Assembly (NCBI RefSeq): GCF_017916325.1
Contig: NC_090165.1
Coordinates: 1,279,501 to 1,343,500 of the forward strand
DNA length: 64,000 nucleotides
DNA from: Leishmania martiniquensis
Taxonomy: Eukaryota > Euglenozoa > Kinetoplastea > Trypanosomatida > Trypanosomatidae
Direction of reading: 5' to 3'
The notes under the pieces were generated by a model. It saw nothing but the letters and a program-made list of their open reading frames with translations. It did not search any database and had not been told where the DNA came from. Positions within the stretch are counted from its first letter, which is position 1. Each line of letters starts with the position of its first letter. A program made the translations under genes and the position numbers. Positions 19,041 to 30,672 of the stretch are shown piece by piece.

Positions 19041-20098
19041 CGAGTCTTTTTTTCCACCGTACTGTGCTTCACTCTTCATGAGGGATCTTCTTGGTAAAGC
19101 GCCACACCTCTGTGGGCGACGTGCGTGCGCTGAGTGCGGCCCTTCCTTCATGCACACAAGCCGTCTGTACTCGTCATCAGGCACCTCCGCTATTGCGATC
19201 GTCGTCGGCGAACTCTAAACACGCGCTTCCTGGGTGGCACTTCGCGTTTATTCTCCTCCGCTACGACTTCACGTGCCGGCGATGGCGCTGCGCGAGCGCA
19301 CACGTCCCGTTGCGCATGCACGTCTCTACAGAGAAGACATTTGCGACAGATGCGCCATCGTGGAAAGAAACGTGCAGTACGCAGGAAGCTGCTCCGATTA
19401 ACAAAGAAGGATTCGTTGAAGTTTAGTTCACTGACCCATCTCTCTTGAACGCAAGGCCGTTGGGAGAGGGGCACTGATGCTTGCTGAAAGTGTAGCCCCT
19501 CCACACGCACAAAGCTTTTGTTCGCGTTCGCTCGTCACCTTACTCGCGCCGCCTGCACTCCGCTAACGAGTCCAGAGGGCGAATCTTCTGCAATGGGTTG
19601 CTAACGGCCCCTGAAAGTGGGCCTCAGCTGAGGCGCACTGGTGCGTTCTCGCTGGCACATGCCAGTGCCCCTTTTACTTTGTCGCTCTCGCCGCACCGCT
19701 GACATGTCGTGATCTCTGCATCAGTGTGCACATACGAGCCCGCATCTATGCGCATAAACACGCAGATCGGCTCAAGCATACCTCCACTCATAAACCCCGT
19801 AGATAAAAGCTTTAGTCACACTTGCCAAAAGGCAGAATACACCTCCCGCTCTCCGACCTGCAAGCACGCTTAGATCGCCTCTGCGTGCACGCGTGAAGCG
19901 CTGCTTTGTGAGATTGCTTTTTGTCCATCTCACCACGATCCACAAACTCGCCAGATTTTATACATCCTCCTACGCGCCGGTGCCGTTACCCGTGAGCAGT
20001 TTTAATCGCCCCTTTGTTGCCGTCGCTTACGAACACAACGGTCGCGAGCACCTGTGCTATTTTTCTCATTTGTGTTCGTTTTTTGTCGCTTTTTTGCA
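19041..20098 (+). other. Intergenic, no supported gene
   Basis: Mixed sequence with a T/C-rich leader from about 19890 before the P450 ATG. No tRNA or other RNA was recognised. Confidence 0.6.
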
Positions 20099-21628
20099 AT
20101 GGCCGCGTTTAGCCGTCTCCTCGGCGTTCAGCTGCCGTATGTGGTGGAGGTCATCATTTACATGGCCTTGGCGTATGTCACGGCATACGCACTCACCACC
20201 ATCATGTTTGCACGCATTCACAAGTTCAAGATCCCAGGCCCCCTGACGGCGATCCCGGTTCTCGGTGGGGTTGTGACGATGATCAAAGACCCCTATGCAT
20301 TCTGGGAGCGCCAGCGCCAGTATGAGCCCCACGGCTACAGCTGGCTGGCCATCCTCACCCAGTTTGTCGTTTTCGTGACACGCTCGGACCTGTGCCACAA
20401 GATCTTCGCCACCAACGGCGAGGACTCACTGACTCTTCAACTGCACCCCAGCGGCAAGGTGATTCTAGGCGACAACAACATTGCTTTTCAGAGCGGCCCA
20501 GGACACAAGTCGCTGCGCTCCAGCTTCATGAACCTCTTCACCACCAAGGCCCTTTCCCTGTACCTACCGATTCAGGAGCGGATTATTCACGAGCACATGA
20601 GCCGATGGGTGCGAGACTACCCGTGGGGCGGCACACCGGAGGAAATGCGCATGCATATCCGCGAGCTGAACTGTGAGACCTCACAGACTGTGTTCCTGGG
20701 CGAGCACCTGCACAACCGCATCGAGTTCACACACAACTACAACATTATCACCCATGGCTTCCTCTCCGCCCCACTATACCTGCCTGGAACCCCACTGTAC
20801 AAGGCGGTGCAAGCCCGCAAATTAGCCATGGTGGAGCTTCAGGCTGCGGTGCGCCGCAGTAAGGCTCGCATGGCGAAAGCAGACGCCGAGCCGCACTGCT
20901 TGCTTGACTTCTGGACGGCGACTGTCCTGGAAAAGATCAAGGAGGCGGAGGAGGGGGGCGGTGATGCGCCGGCGTACTCGTCCGACCACGCCATGGCGGA
21001 TACGATGCTGGACTTCCTCTTCGCTTCCCAGGATGCGTCCACCGCTAGTCTGACGATGATCACGGCGACGATGGCCGACCGCCCAGAGATATTGGAGCGT
21101 GTCCGCAAGGAGCAGGCCCGCCTGCACCCCAACAACGAACCTCTGACCTACGACCTGTTGCAGGAGATGACGTTCACGCGGCAGTGTGTGATGGAGCAGC
21201 TCCGCCTGTTTCCCCCGGCGCCTATGGTGCCCATGAAGGCTCACCGGGACTTTCGTCTGGACGAGAAGACGGTCGTGCCAAAAGGCAGCATGATCATTCC
21301 GTCGCTCGTGGCGTGCTGTCGTGAGGGCTTCACAAACCCCGACACATACGACCCTGATCGCATGGGCCCAGAGCGTCAGGAGGACCGCAAGTTCGCAAAG
21401 CAGTTTATTCCTTTCGGTGTGGGCCCGCACCGCTGTGTCGGCTACAACTACGCCATCAATCACTTGACCGTCTACCTCGCACTCATCGCGCACCACCTTG
21501 AGTGGCAACGCACGCGCACCCCTGACTCTGACAAGCTTCTGTACCTGCCGACCTTGTACCCCCACGACTGTCTACAGACGTGGCGCTATCGTGCAGGGAT
21601 GGAGCCCAAGACGGAGAAGGTAGAATAG
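20099..21628 (+). CDS. Cytochrome P450, CYP710/CYP61-like sterol C22-desaturase
   Basis: A 509-residue P450. An N-terminal hydrophobic helix (about 10-35) should anchor it in the ER, followed by a Pro-Gly hinge (KIPGP). The I-helix carries FASQDAST at 308-315, the form seen in CYP61/CYP710 rather than the common AGxDT. The ExxR pair is Glu366/Arg369. The haem loop PFGVGPHRCVG has Cys446 as the thiolate ligand. CYP61/CYP710 enzymes put the C22 double bond into the sterol side chain, matching the ergostane sterols of Leishmania. Start choice: the ATG at 20099 follows a T-rich leader, and the open frame before it is UTR-like. The exact substrate is inferred from family resemblance. Confidence 0.88.
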   Translation: MAAFSRLLGVQLPYVVEVIIYMALAYVTAYALTTIMFARIHKFKIPGPLTAIPVLGGVVTMIKDPYAFWERQRQYEPHGYSWLAILTQFVVFVTRSDLCHKIFATNGEDSLTLQLHPSGKVILGDNNIAFQSGPGHKSLRSSFMNLFTTKALSLYLPIQERIIHEHMSRWVRDYPWGGTPEEMRMHIRELNCETSQTVFLGEHLHNRIEFTHNYNIITHGFLSAPLYLPGTPLYKAVQARKLAMVELQAAVRRSKARMAKADAEPHCLLDFWTATVLEKIKEAEEGGGDAPAYSSDHAMADTMLDFLFASQDASTASLTMITATMADRPEILERVRKEQARLHPNNEPLTYDLLQEMTFTRQCVMEQLRLFPPAPMVPMKAHRDFRLDEKTVVPKGSMIIPSLVACCREGFTNPDTYDPDRMGPERQEDRKFAKQFIPFGVGPHRCVGYNYAINHLTVYLALIAHHLEWQRTRTPDSDKLLYLPTLYPHDCLQTWRYRAGMEPKTEKVE

Positions 21629-23496
21629 GCGGGGGAACGTGGATTGCATGGTTAAGTATCTTTTTTCCAAGTATGTTGCTCGCGAACGAGCGTATGAGCA
21701 CGCTCGCTCCATGATCACTGGGAGAGGTAACGGCGCGTTAAGAGAGGAGCAGTTATGTCGCTCCCGCCACTACGTGCCTCTCTCCGTGGCTCTGTATGTG
21801 CCCACTGATTTCTGAGGTGGTCTTAATGAAAATGCCGGTGTGAGGAGGTGCAAAGGGGCGGGGGCGGGGGAGGCGACATGCTGGGTGAACGCCGCCGAGA
21901 AAAAACTGTCAGGCTGAATCAGCCATCAAAGGACGGGGCCGTGACTCTTTCGAAGTAGCGGAGAAAGATGTCATTGGGCACTGCAGCTCCCTTCCTCCTC
22001 TCCGCGCCAAAGCTGAAAAGGCGGAAGGGAGAGCATTTGTGGTCATTGGAGGAAGAGAGTGTCTCAGTCGCCTCCACACACCTTTTACTTTTGTCGAGGG
22101 GGCGAGGGAAGAGGGCCTCCACGCAGTGCTATCCAGTGTGCGTGCGCCGGTTTATCTCCCGATCGTGCGTGTCCGGCAAGCGAGCTTCACTTTTTTTCTC
22201 TAAGTCATTGATTGGTTTGCTTGTCTACAGCCTCTTACGGCCCCCACTCCCATTGGCCTCTGTTCTTTGCTTTTCTTGGTTCGCGCGTGTTTTTCTTTCT
22301 CTCTCTTATCCTTCTCTCTCTCACGATCTGAGTGTGTATCTCGTACAGCTCCTGCCGACTGCAACAACGGTGGTGTGCGCCGTACTTTTATGCAGGCCGT
22401 TACCTTTTTTCTTTCTCTTTTCTCTGACTTGTCTCCTCATCTCGTGTGTTCTTTGCAAGCTTGCCACTGTCCTACGCCCACACGGCTCCAGCACCACCTT
22501 CCCGTCCCTCCAAAGGGCTCACCATGATTGTGTGGGCCATGTGTGCCGCGTGCGCACAATCGACGACGGAAAGGATAAACACGAACGGAGCGAAAATGTT
22601 TCTGACTTTGTGCGACTGAGAGTGCCGCTACAAACGGACAACATAGCTGATTTAGGCACTTCTGACCTCCTTTTTTCTTTTCGGATGCGGCCGATGATGC
22701 GGTAGGACCACTCGTATCTCAACTTCTCCCTCCCCAGCAAGCAAAAAAAAAGGAACAGGAACGGATCAGTGCAACGAAGGGTGACGCGAAAGGGGCTGCA
22801 AGCGACTCTTGACGGTGAGTGAGGAAACAAGAATACCTGTGACCGCGATGCGCGGTCTCGGGTGGTGGAGTCCCGCTCTCAAGTGGGGGGGGCGAGGACG
22901 CCCATCACAAACGCCCGACGTTTTTTTTCTCCGCTCATTGGTGTCGCTGTAGCACCCTCGCAGCGCTGTGCTTGCGGCTGCTCTCTTTATCTCCGGCAAA
23001 GGGGACACTGAGAGACGGATGGTGGGCACTGCAATGCGGTGGAAAGGGGGAAACGTGATGGCCCGAAACGTTGCCAAGAAGTGTTATGCTGCTTCTTGAT
23101 CAGTGCCGCCAGAGGGCGAATGGGGAAGGGGGGAGTGAACGCGCGCAACTTTATGTGAGCCATCTTCGACTATTGAGAATAGTTCTTTACTGTATGTGCA
23201 CTCTTCGGCTTTGGAGTTGCGTTCGCTGCTCACTACTGATACCTTCCGACCGCGCGCATGCTGTCTTTTCCATGGCGGCCTACCTTCGCTTCCCCTTTAT
23301 GCCCTCCACCCACATCTACGCCGATTGGCCCACACTCGAGCAACACGTACTCGTCGAAGCAAGGGGATCAGCTCATCAAGAAACGATAGCCACTGGCGGT
23401 GCCTTCCTCAGAACGCACTCTCCCGACGCGCGCGCGCAGACGCACGCATTCGCCTGCCAACAAAGACACCCGTCTCCCTCCGAGAAGTCTGGCGGA
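21629..23496 (+). other. Long intergenic stretch (1.9 kb), no supported gene
   Basis: Contains extensive T/C-rich DNA (about 22190-22450) inside an open frame at 21968-22705 that I judge to be non-coding, since its residues are what pyrimidine tracts encode. Further tracts precede the ATG at 23497. Confidence 0.55.
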
Positions 23497-23985
23497 ATGA
23501 CTGAGCATGAAGACGTAGCCGCAGTGCCGCCGGCCGAGATGGCAGATTCTCCGCTGTACTACGTGCGGTATTACGCAGGGCATACGGGCCGCTACGGCAA
23601 TGAGTTCCTCGAGTTTGAGATCTCCGAAAGCGGCTCGCTTAAGTACGTAAATAACAGCAACTATAGAAATGACTTCATCATCAAGAAGCAAGCACGCGTC
23701 TCCCCAGCAGTGCTGGATGAGGTGAAGAAGCTCATTGTGCAGTACTCTGTATGCGAAAGTGATGACGAGCGTTGGCCGACGCCGGATCGCAACGGCCGAC
23801 AGGAGCTCGAGGTGCACCTCGGCAACACGCACATCTCACTGGTGACGAACAAGCTGACTTCCATGGCCGACATCCCGAAGGGTTCGGAGAACGTGAGTCT
23901 GGTGAAATTCTACAGCTTCGTGCGCGACATGAGGGCACTCATCTTTGCCCTGGTGTCCATCCACTTCAAGATCAAACCGATATGA
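23497..23985 (+). CDS. MAGO: Mago nashi homologue (exon junction complex core)
   Basis: A 162-residue protein. From about residue 20 it shows the Mago pattern throughout: [21 protein letters not shown], then [13 protein letters not shown], a VLDEVKKLI helix, and the C-terminal [28 protein letters not shown] signature. The first 18 residues are an acidic Pro/Ala leader not found in animal Mago, which is about 146 residues. Mago pairs with Y14 and, in trypanosomes, also with an NTF2-like protein in an EJC-like complex despite the near absence of cis-introns. The ATG at 23497 is chosen because the earlier open frame to 23071 looks like leader. Confidence 0.96.
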   Translation: MTEHEDVAAVPPAEMADSPLYYVRYYAGHTGRYGNEFLEFEISESGSLKYVNNSNYRNDFIIKKQARVSPAVLDEVKKLIVQYSVCESDDERWPTPDRNGRQELEVHLGNTHISLVTNKLTSMADIPKGSENVSLVKFYSFVRDMRALIFALVSIHFKIKPI

Positions 23986-25060
23986 GGGGGAGGGGCAGTG
24001 CACTGTCACGTTGCGCGTGCGAGGCAGTACGCGGGTGAGGTTGCGTGGGTACCGCGGGCTACGTTCCACGGGTGAGCATGGCGTCCTAACAACATCGAGA
24101 CAAAACGAAAAGACGAAACGCCGCGGCAGAGAAAAGCTCGTTGTGTGCGGCTCTTCTCCCCTTCCTCTACTGTAGCCTTTGCAGTAGTGAATTGATGCAT
24201 GATGGCAGCAAGGAAGGTGCATGCTAGCAGGGGGAGAGGATGATGGGGGGAGGGCGAGGTGGAGAACGGTGTAGCGTAGGGGAAAGCGAAAGACTATCTT
24301 TCGAACTTGGACGGAGGTCAGAGGCCTTATGGGAGCTGTGGCTCGCCACGTGCGAGGGCGCCCTTCTCCTTTTCGACTACTCTTTGCTGGTTCCGTGTCC
24401 TCTATGCTCGCGATCCTCACCGGGACCGTGCACACCTCTTTTTTTTCGCCACCATGCACTCTTTTTTGTTTCTATACATCTCTGACTTTCTCACGTACTC
24501 ATGTCATTGCGTCACAGCCGCCTCAACGAATCCGCAGCCAACACCTCCTCTCTCTCTTTGCAGAGGATTACGAGGCACTTACCGAGCGCCAACCCTTGTC
24601 CTACCGCGCACACATACTCTTTGGACGTGAAATTCTATACGAGCACCTCTTCACGGCACCAATCCTCGTTGAACCGGCAAAACTTAAACAGCAGCGCTTC
24701 CACACAGACAAGCACCAAAAAAGGGCGGACATCGAGGGAAAAGGCGAAAACGCGACACCCGCGGCCTCCGATTCGTTGCGTAGGCACTCATCCCCTTCCC
24801 TTTCCCTCCCCCTTCCCTGAAGCTGCCGCTTCTTTCCCTCCACGCGGGCTAACGCAAAAGTGTTTCTCGTTCTAGCTTGCACGGCCGACGTGGAACCACA
24901 CACACACACACATGCATGCGCCTTTCGTGAGCCGTCCTGTTCCACTCATTGAACTGTTTTGCTCTTCTCTCGTTGATTATCTCCGTTCGTCAGAAGTATT
25001 TGTCTGCGAACTGTGCCGGGCGCGCTGCACCTCCGCCGAGCAAGCATCCATATCAGAGCC
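23986..25060 (+). other. Intergenic, no supported gene
   Basis: Contains pyrimidine tracts at about 24415-24500 and 24780-24840 and a short (CA)n run at about 24897-24912. Open frames are short and overlapping. Confidence 0.6.
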
Positions 25061-25864
25061 ATGACTTTCTCCGTGAAAGGCGGCAGCTACTCGTCGTCGC
25101 ACCCCAGTCCCGCGATGCATCCTTACGTCTCGCCATCCCTGCTGCCACAGTCGCACGGACAGCAGGCGCCGCCGTCTTTCTCATTGGGTGACGAGCAGTA
25201 CGTGGGGGTGCCGAAGCGTGTTGGCGTCGACCCAACCAAGTATAAGACCACTATTTGCCGCAACTGGGAGCAGACGGGAACATGCTCGTTTCGCGGCTGC
25301 ACCTTTGCGCACGGTGTCGAGGAGCTCCGCGCGCCTGTGCGGCCTGATGGGCACACGCCGGTGCTGCGCCCGCAGCACGTTTCTCCCGGCAGCACGCCGC
25401 CCCTGCGTGCCTCGCAGCCACCACCGGCGCCGACTTCGTCAGGCCACTACACGCTCGAGCAGTTACTGGACATGTTGTACAAAGAGGTCCTTCATCAGCG
25501 TGAACTCGTGACTGTGCACATCGAAGCCAACACGACGCTTGAGGCCATGCTGCGCCGAGAGCAGGCCCAGCATGATTTGTCCAAGAAGCAGCTGGAAGAG
25601 AAGACGCAGCAGTGCGAGCTGCTGGCAAGGGAACTGTTTGCCCGCAATCAGCAACTGCGCAAAGCAGCCGACAGCTCACCAGAGATCAAGGGGCTACTCG
25701 ATCAGTGGGAGACGCAGCTGGCGAGCTTCTCTGACGCGGATGCCAAGAAGGATGACGTGTTTTACACCGTCACCGCCACCTCCTCAACGGATGAGGGTGG
25801 GGATTCGGGTAAGGAGTACGAGAACGCGCGTATCGAGGAGCTCCTGCGCGCTCTTCAGCGGTGA
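25061..25864 (+). CDS. CCCH zinc-finger protein with C-terminal coiled coil
   Basis: A 267-residue protein. It has one CCCH finger of C-x8-C-x4-C-x3-H form: Cys66, Cys75, Cys80, His84, preceded by a YKTTICRNW lead-in typical of RNA-binding CCCH fingers. Residues 1-45 are Ser/Pro/Gln-rich and probably disordered, and residues about 88-130 are Pro-rich. Residues about 130-225 are heptad-like and rich in Leu, Gln and Glu, consistent with a coiled coil for self-association. Trypanosomatids control expression mainly after transcription, and single-finger CCCH proteins often act as mRNA regulators. Its targets are unknown. The ATG at 25061 follows the leader, and a longer opening to 25013 is less likely. 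Confidence 0.88.
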   Translation: MTFSVKGGSYSSSHPSPAMHPYVSPSLLPQSHGQQAPPSFSLGDEQYVGVPKRVGVDPTKYKTTICRNWEQTGTCSFRGCTFAHGVEELRAPVRPDGHTPVLRPQHVSPGSTPPLRASQPPPAPTSSGHYTLEQLLDMLYKEVLHQRELVTVHIEANTTLEAMLRREQAQHDLSKKQLEEKTQQCELLARELFARNQQLRKAADSSPEIKGLLDQWETQLASFSDADAKKDDVFYTVTATSSTDEGGDSGKEYENARIEELLRALQR

Positions 25865-28431
25865 TATTCGGTGTTTCGCAGGTGTGCTGATGCATTCTAC
25901 CACATCTCTTCCTCTTCTCCACAGGCGCGCGTGTCGGTGCTGGAGAGCGCCGGGGCACCCACGTCATGCCAGAAGAGGCGGGGATGGGGGAAAGAGGGCA
26001 GCTGGAGATCTCAGGCGCATCGCTTCGAACTAAGATTCCGCCCTCCGAGCAAGAATTGCCCATCGCGTGTCATTGGCGCAGCGTGGCTTCCCCTTTCCCG
26101 TTTCACTGGCCGAGTTTGCCGGGATAGCAATGGTGGTGTTTCCGCCCACCGGCAAGCTTCGCTCGCGTACCACGCACATGTATGGATGCCCTCGAGTTGG
26201 TTTTACTTTTTTGTCTTCCTCTGCCTCCCCCCTTTCGCTCGTGCTCGCGCGCCTTAGCCAAAATGGCACAACGCAAAGGCCGATGAAGGAGGGGCACAGT
26301 CGGCAGGAGCGCATGATACAGATCATCTGTTCCGAAGCAGAGGATGGGTGGTGGTGGAAGGGTAGGGCGAAGGGAAGGCGCTTGCTCCTGCGGGGAGTGC
26401 AATCACTCTTTTTAGAATCCGGTGCCGCTGATCGATTCGGTTAGCGTATGTGCCCTTATTGCCGTGCTTGCGCCTCATCGCGTCGCTGCTCCGCCCGCTG
26501 TTCTTTTTCTTCCTTTGACTCTCTTCTCTTTATATCGCTCGCCTTTTTCGCGGGATACTCCCCGGACGCATCTCTCGCCCCATTCCCCTCCCACTCTCTT
26601 TCATGCCAGCTCTGTCACATGCGCTCTTCCACGTTTCGCGTCCGCAGAAAAAAATGTCTCAGCGCCGAGTCCCGCTGCACCAACATCAACACCACCGCCA
26701 ATCCTCGCACGACCACTTTGATTGCGGTAAACCGGAATAGATACTGTTGCTTTCTTTGTCCTTGCTCGCTACGCCTTTGTTGCATGTCCAGTTCACCTTC
26801 GTTTCTCTGTTCCTTCGCTCTTAATGTTTGTGTCGGTGTGTGTGTGGACGGGTTTGCCGCGGCATTTTCACCTTATATACTCCCTCTATTTCTCGTACTC
26901 TCGAAGAGGCTGATGGAGGCAGGTGCGGGTGGGTTTACGCGGTGGTGTTGTTGCGCTTGCGGTTGCGTTTGTTGCTGAACCGCTCTCAGTCAGTTTGACA
27001 GGAGATGGGCTCGCTCAAGTCTTTGGGTCTGCGTGTGCGCCTGCATTCACCGCCACTTTCGCTGGCACATTCTCTTTTTGCGCGCTCTTCCAGCGGCCGG
27101 TGAGAGGGGGACGGGGACAAGGAAAGGAGGCACTTCCCTCTTCCCTACACACACGTACACAGAGAGAGAGACAGGCAGACGTGCGTTCCTGTGCGCATGT
27201 TCCACTCGGTGTGTCTGTACGTGACTTTCTGTGTTCGTGGGCCGGGCCCATTCTCTTCCTCTTGGCGAAACAAATACAGAGATGGGAGGAGTGAAACAAA
27301 CGTAACAAGACGAAAGCGATCGACATGCGTGCTTGCGGCTTTTGCTTTGCGCTCGAGCCGTTAGCCGTAGTGCGCTTTCAAGGGCGCTGGCTGCATGCGC
27401 AATGAAACGCGTCAAGCGCGCCGTTCGCGTCACCTAATGAACTCACCAGCAGCCAGGCTTCACCGCTTTCAGTCTGGTGGCATCCCCTCGTGTATCCTCG
27501 TCTTCTACTCAACCCCTTTCCCTTTCGAACAACTGAACCTATCGACCGTTGGCTTTTTCAAATGTTCTCTTCTTTTCACCGCATTTCTATCGCTGGGCTA
27601 TTCAGCTGTTTTTTTTTCTTCCTGGCTACACTCAGCTCCTTCTTCCTCTTTTGCCCCCTTGCATTCAGCTGACACGCCCTTATTCACAAACGCGCGCACT
27701 ACAAAGAAGGGACAAAGGTGCGAAGCGTGTTCTGCGCTGCTTGTTTTCGTGCATGTGTCCGTCACCGAGTCGCTTGCACCGCTACGCCACCGTCTGTTCA
27801 GTTGCCCATTCAAGAGGGGATTGCACCACTTCTTCTATCAGGGGGAAGGCGTGTGCTCCGTAGCGGTCTCTCTCTCTCCCCGCTGCTCTTGTTGATTTAT
27901 CCTTAGAACTTTGCGCCTTCCCTCCAGACATCTTTTTTTCTTCCTTTTGTGTGTGTGCTCTCTTCTCCTTGTCATCTCTTGCCTCCGCGTCCTTCCTCTT
28001 GTGTAGAATCACACCTCCCGTTTCCGACTGCTCCTTTTTCGCGCACCGCTGCCAGTGCTGTCGCTGTCACCGAACACGAGCAACTCCGTTGCTACTCCCC
28101 GATTCGCCCTTCTTTTTCGGCTCTTTTGCCCCCTTCTCCTTCGCTCATCTCATCTGAGGCCTATCGAGTGCCGTTGGCTTGTTAGCCAAGTAGGACTCTC
28201 TGCACACCACTTGCTTCCGTGCGCTCTCTTTCTCGTCTTCTTAGCCCCCCTCCCCCGCCTCTCTGCCGCTTCTTCTGTGAAGGTGGCTCGCGCCTCCATC
28301 GAAGAACTGAGCACTCGCTCTATTTTTTCTCGATCTGTTTCACAGCCGTGCTTCATTGCCTGTCTTTCGTGTTACAGTCACGCCACGAACAGAGTGGACG
28401 CGTACAGATACGCCGTCGTGCACAATCGGAA
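25865..28431 (+). other. Long intergenic stretch (2.6 kb), no supported gene
   Basis: Strongly pyrimidine-rich in several blocks (about 26480-26620, 27490-27660, 27930-28350). Many short open frames on both strands encode low-complexity Ser/Leu/Phe-rich peptides and are rejected. It probably contains a long 3' UTR of the CCCH gene and the leader of the kinase gene. Confidence 0.55.
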
Positions 28432-30672
28432 ATGGGGAAACCAAAAAAGCACGGGAAGCCAGCCAAAGGTGCCGCAAAGAAAGGAAACAAGAACGACAAG
28501 AACAAGCGCAAAGCAAAGTTCATAGACCCCACCAGCAGCGTCAGTCGAGATGTTCGGGAAAGCGTGGCGGCCCTCGTCGAGGAAATCGAGCGCGGAGAGC
28601 TGGTGGCGGAGGAGAAGCCGGAGCCTGCTCACAAAGCGAAGAAGAAGCACCAGGAGCTCTCAGAAAAAGAGGGGATCCCTGTCAAAAGTGGAATGACGAA
28701 GGAGCAGGCGCACACCATTGCCAACAAACTCAAAGAGCAGCCGAGTATGGTGCACCAAAGCGACGGCGAGGGCGATGAGGAAAGCGACGATGGCGACGGC
28801 GGCGGCACCGAGGAAGACTACAGTGATACGGCCAACGAGCCCTCCCGAGAGTACCGTAAGGGTGGCTACCACCATGTCGTAATTGGCGAAGTCTACAACG
28901 ACCGCTACCGCATCGTGAAGAAGCTGGGCTGGGGCTACTTCTCTACGGTGTGGCTCGTATGGGACTACCAGAAGGAGCGCTATCAGGCGATGAAGATCCA
29001 GAAATCGGCAGCCAGCTACAGTGAGGCCGCCTATGATGAGATCAAGCTACTTTCAGAGATTATGGAGGCGGACCCGCACAAGAATCGGTGCTGCGCCCGC
29101 TTGAACGACTACTTCAAGCACACGGGACCAAACGGGACACACGTTTGCATGCTCTTCGACGTGTATGGTGAGAACTTGCTCTCCCTCATGGAGCGCTACG
29201 AGTACCGTGGAATTCCGCTGCCGATTGTGAAGTGCATAGCGCGGCAGGTGCTCATCGCCCTCGACCACATCAACTCTATCGACATCATCCACACGGACCT
29301 GAAGCCCGAGAATGTACTCTTATCGACCCCCAAGCACTCTATAATATCGCTGATGAAGCACTTTCATCCGCCTCCGCTGCATCAGCGCCCAAAGCTGACT
29401 GAGCGAGACCCCAAGACAATGACGAAATCGCAGCGACGACGTTACTACAAGAAGCTTGCAAAGGAGGAGCGAAAGGCCGTGCAGGGCGAGGACGACGACG
29501 ACCGCAAGTCTAGAGGCGACGAATGCGGCAGTAACGGGAACGGCGACGCCGATTCAGAAGCGAGCAAGACAGACCCGGAGTGGGAGGTAGAGCGCTTTCA
29601 CCACGTTGTCCTGGCGGACTTCGGTAATAGTTGCTGGACGTACAAGCAGTTCACGGATGAGGTGCAAACGCGGCAGTATCGGTGCCCTGAGGTCATCCTA
29701 GGTGAGCCTTATTCTACACCAATTGACATTTGGTCGTGCGCTTGCATGATTTTCGAGCTCATCACGGGCCAGTTCCTCTTCGATCCCAAGAAGGGCGACG
29801 ACTACTCGCGTGATGAGGATCATTTGGCTTTGATGAGCGAACTCCTCGGTGACCTGCCGGAGAGCATGCGACTGGGCGACGGCAAATACCGCAGCTATTA
29901 CTACAACTCTAAAGGGCACTTGCGAAATATCAAAGATCTTCAGTACTGGATCCTGGAGGACGTTCTCCATCAGCGGCACAAGTTTACCAAAAAAAAAGCA
30001 AAAGAGATCGCCGACTTTCTGCTTCCCATGCTAGAGTACAAGCCCGGCACCCGCGCCACCCCGGCAGTGATGCTGCGCGACCATGACGCCTTTTTTGACA
30101 TCCAAGACGACGACTACGCACCCCTGTGCTTCGTAGATGGGGGCAGCGAGGGCGACGAAACTTCTGCTTCGGACGAGGAGGAGGAAGAGGAGGCAGGCAG
30201 TGAGGGCTCTTCGGAGCCCTACTCGTCTGCTTCGCCCAGTGAGCAAAGGGCGAAACGCACCCGCCAGCAAGACAACGACGCCGGCCGCTCCGAGGCTTTC
30301 CGGTACTGGGAGGAGCATCCGATTCTCAATCGCTCATACCTCGAGGAGCGAGGGCTTACCATTGCCGACATTCAATCAGTGCTCGCCGGAAACTTCTTAG
30401 ACGACGTTGAAGCCCATGAGGCTGCCGTCGAGGTGATCCGTCTTCTCTCAGAGGAGCCGGGCCGACTTTCGAATGAGCGCGGCAGCGACGGACACGAGGC
30501 AGATAACGAGGACGGAGAGGAAAGCAGCAATGATGAGCGGTCTTTGCAGGGCTTTGACAAACCAGGCGAATTGGGAGTAGGTGACGCTGCTCCTTGCGTT
30601 GATGGCACTGGTGGATGCGGCGAGCAATCAACGGATGAAGAGGATGAGGAGAGTGATGGGGACTCGGAATAG
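28432..30672 (+). CDS. SR-protein kinase (SRPK-like)
   Basis: A 746-residue kinase. Residues 1-145 are a Lys-rich then acidic N-terminal extension. The kinase domain starts near 157, with the Gly loop LGWGYFSTVW (from 165), Lys188 in AMKIQK, and the catalytic HTDLKPEN with Asp289, Lys291 and Asn294. There is a charged insert of about 85 residues (300-385), then ADFGN with DFG at 396-398. TRQYRCPEVILG and an IDIWSCACMIFEL segment follow. A split kinase domain with a long hydrophilic spacer and the GWGYFSTVW loop is diagnostic of SRPKs, which phosphorylate RS dipeptides of splicing factors. The C-terminal 150 residues are very acidic. Earlier in-frame sequence from 28219 is leader-like. A likely target is the SR proteins of trans-splicing. 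Confidence 0.95.
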   Translation: MGKPKKHGKPAKGAAKKGNKNDKNKRKAKFIDPTSSVSRDVRESVAALVEEIERGELVAEEKPEPAHKAKKKHQELSEKEGIPVKSGMTKEQAHTIANKLKEQPSMVHQSDGEGDEESDDGDGGGTEEDYSDTANEPSREYRKGGYHHVVIGEVYNDRYRIVKKLGWGYFSTVWLVWDYQKERYQAMKIQKSAASYSEAAYDEIKLLSEIMEADPHKNRCCARLNDYFKHTGPNGTHVCMLFDVYGENLLSLMERYEYRGIPLPIVKCIARQVLIALDHINSIDIIHTDLKPENVLLSTPKHSIISLMKHFHPPPLHQRPKLTERDPKTMTKSQRRRYYKKLAKEERKAVQGEDDDDRKSRGDECGSNGNGDADSEASKTDPEWEVERFHHVVLADFGNSCWTYKQFTDEVQTRQYRCPEVILGEPYSTPIDIWSCACMIFELITGQFLFDPKKGDDYSRDEDHLALMSELLGDLPESMRLGDGKYRSYYYNSKGHLRNIKDLQYWILEDVLHQRHKFTKKKAKEIADFLLPMLEYKPGTRATPAVMLRDHDAFFDIQDDDYAPLCFVDGGSEGDETSASDEEEEEEAGSEGSSEPYSSASPSEQRAKRTRQQDNDAGRSEAFRYWEEHPILNRSYLEERGLTIADIQSVLAGNFLDDVEAHEAAVEVIRLLSEEPGRLSNERGSDGHEADNEDGEESSNDERSLQGFDKPGELGVGDAAPCVDGTGGCGEQSTDEEDEESDGDSE

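Noticed and set aside
21968..22705. Plus-strand frame of 245 codons
   Set aside because: Its middle is a Phe/Leu/Ser stretch coded by pyrimidine tracts, which are splice signals in these genomes.
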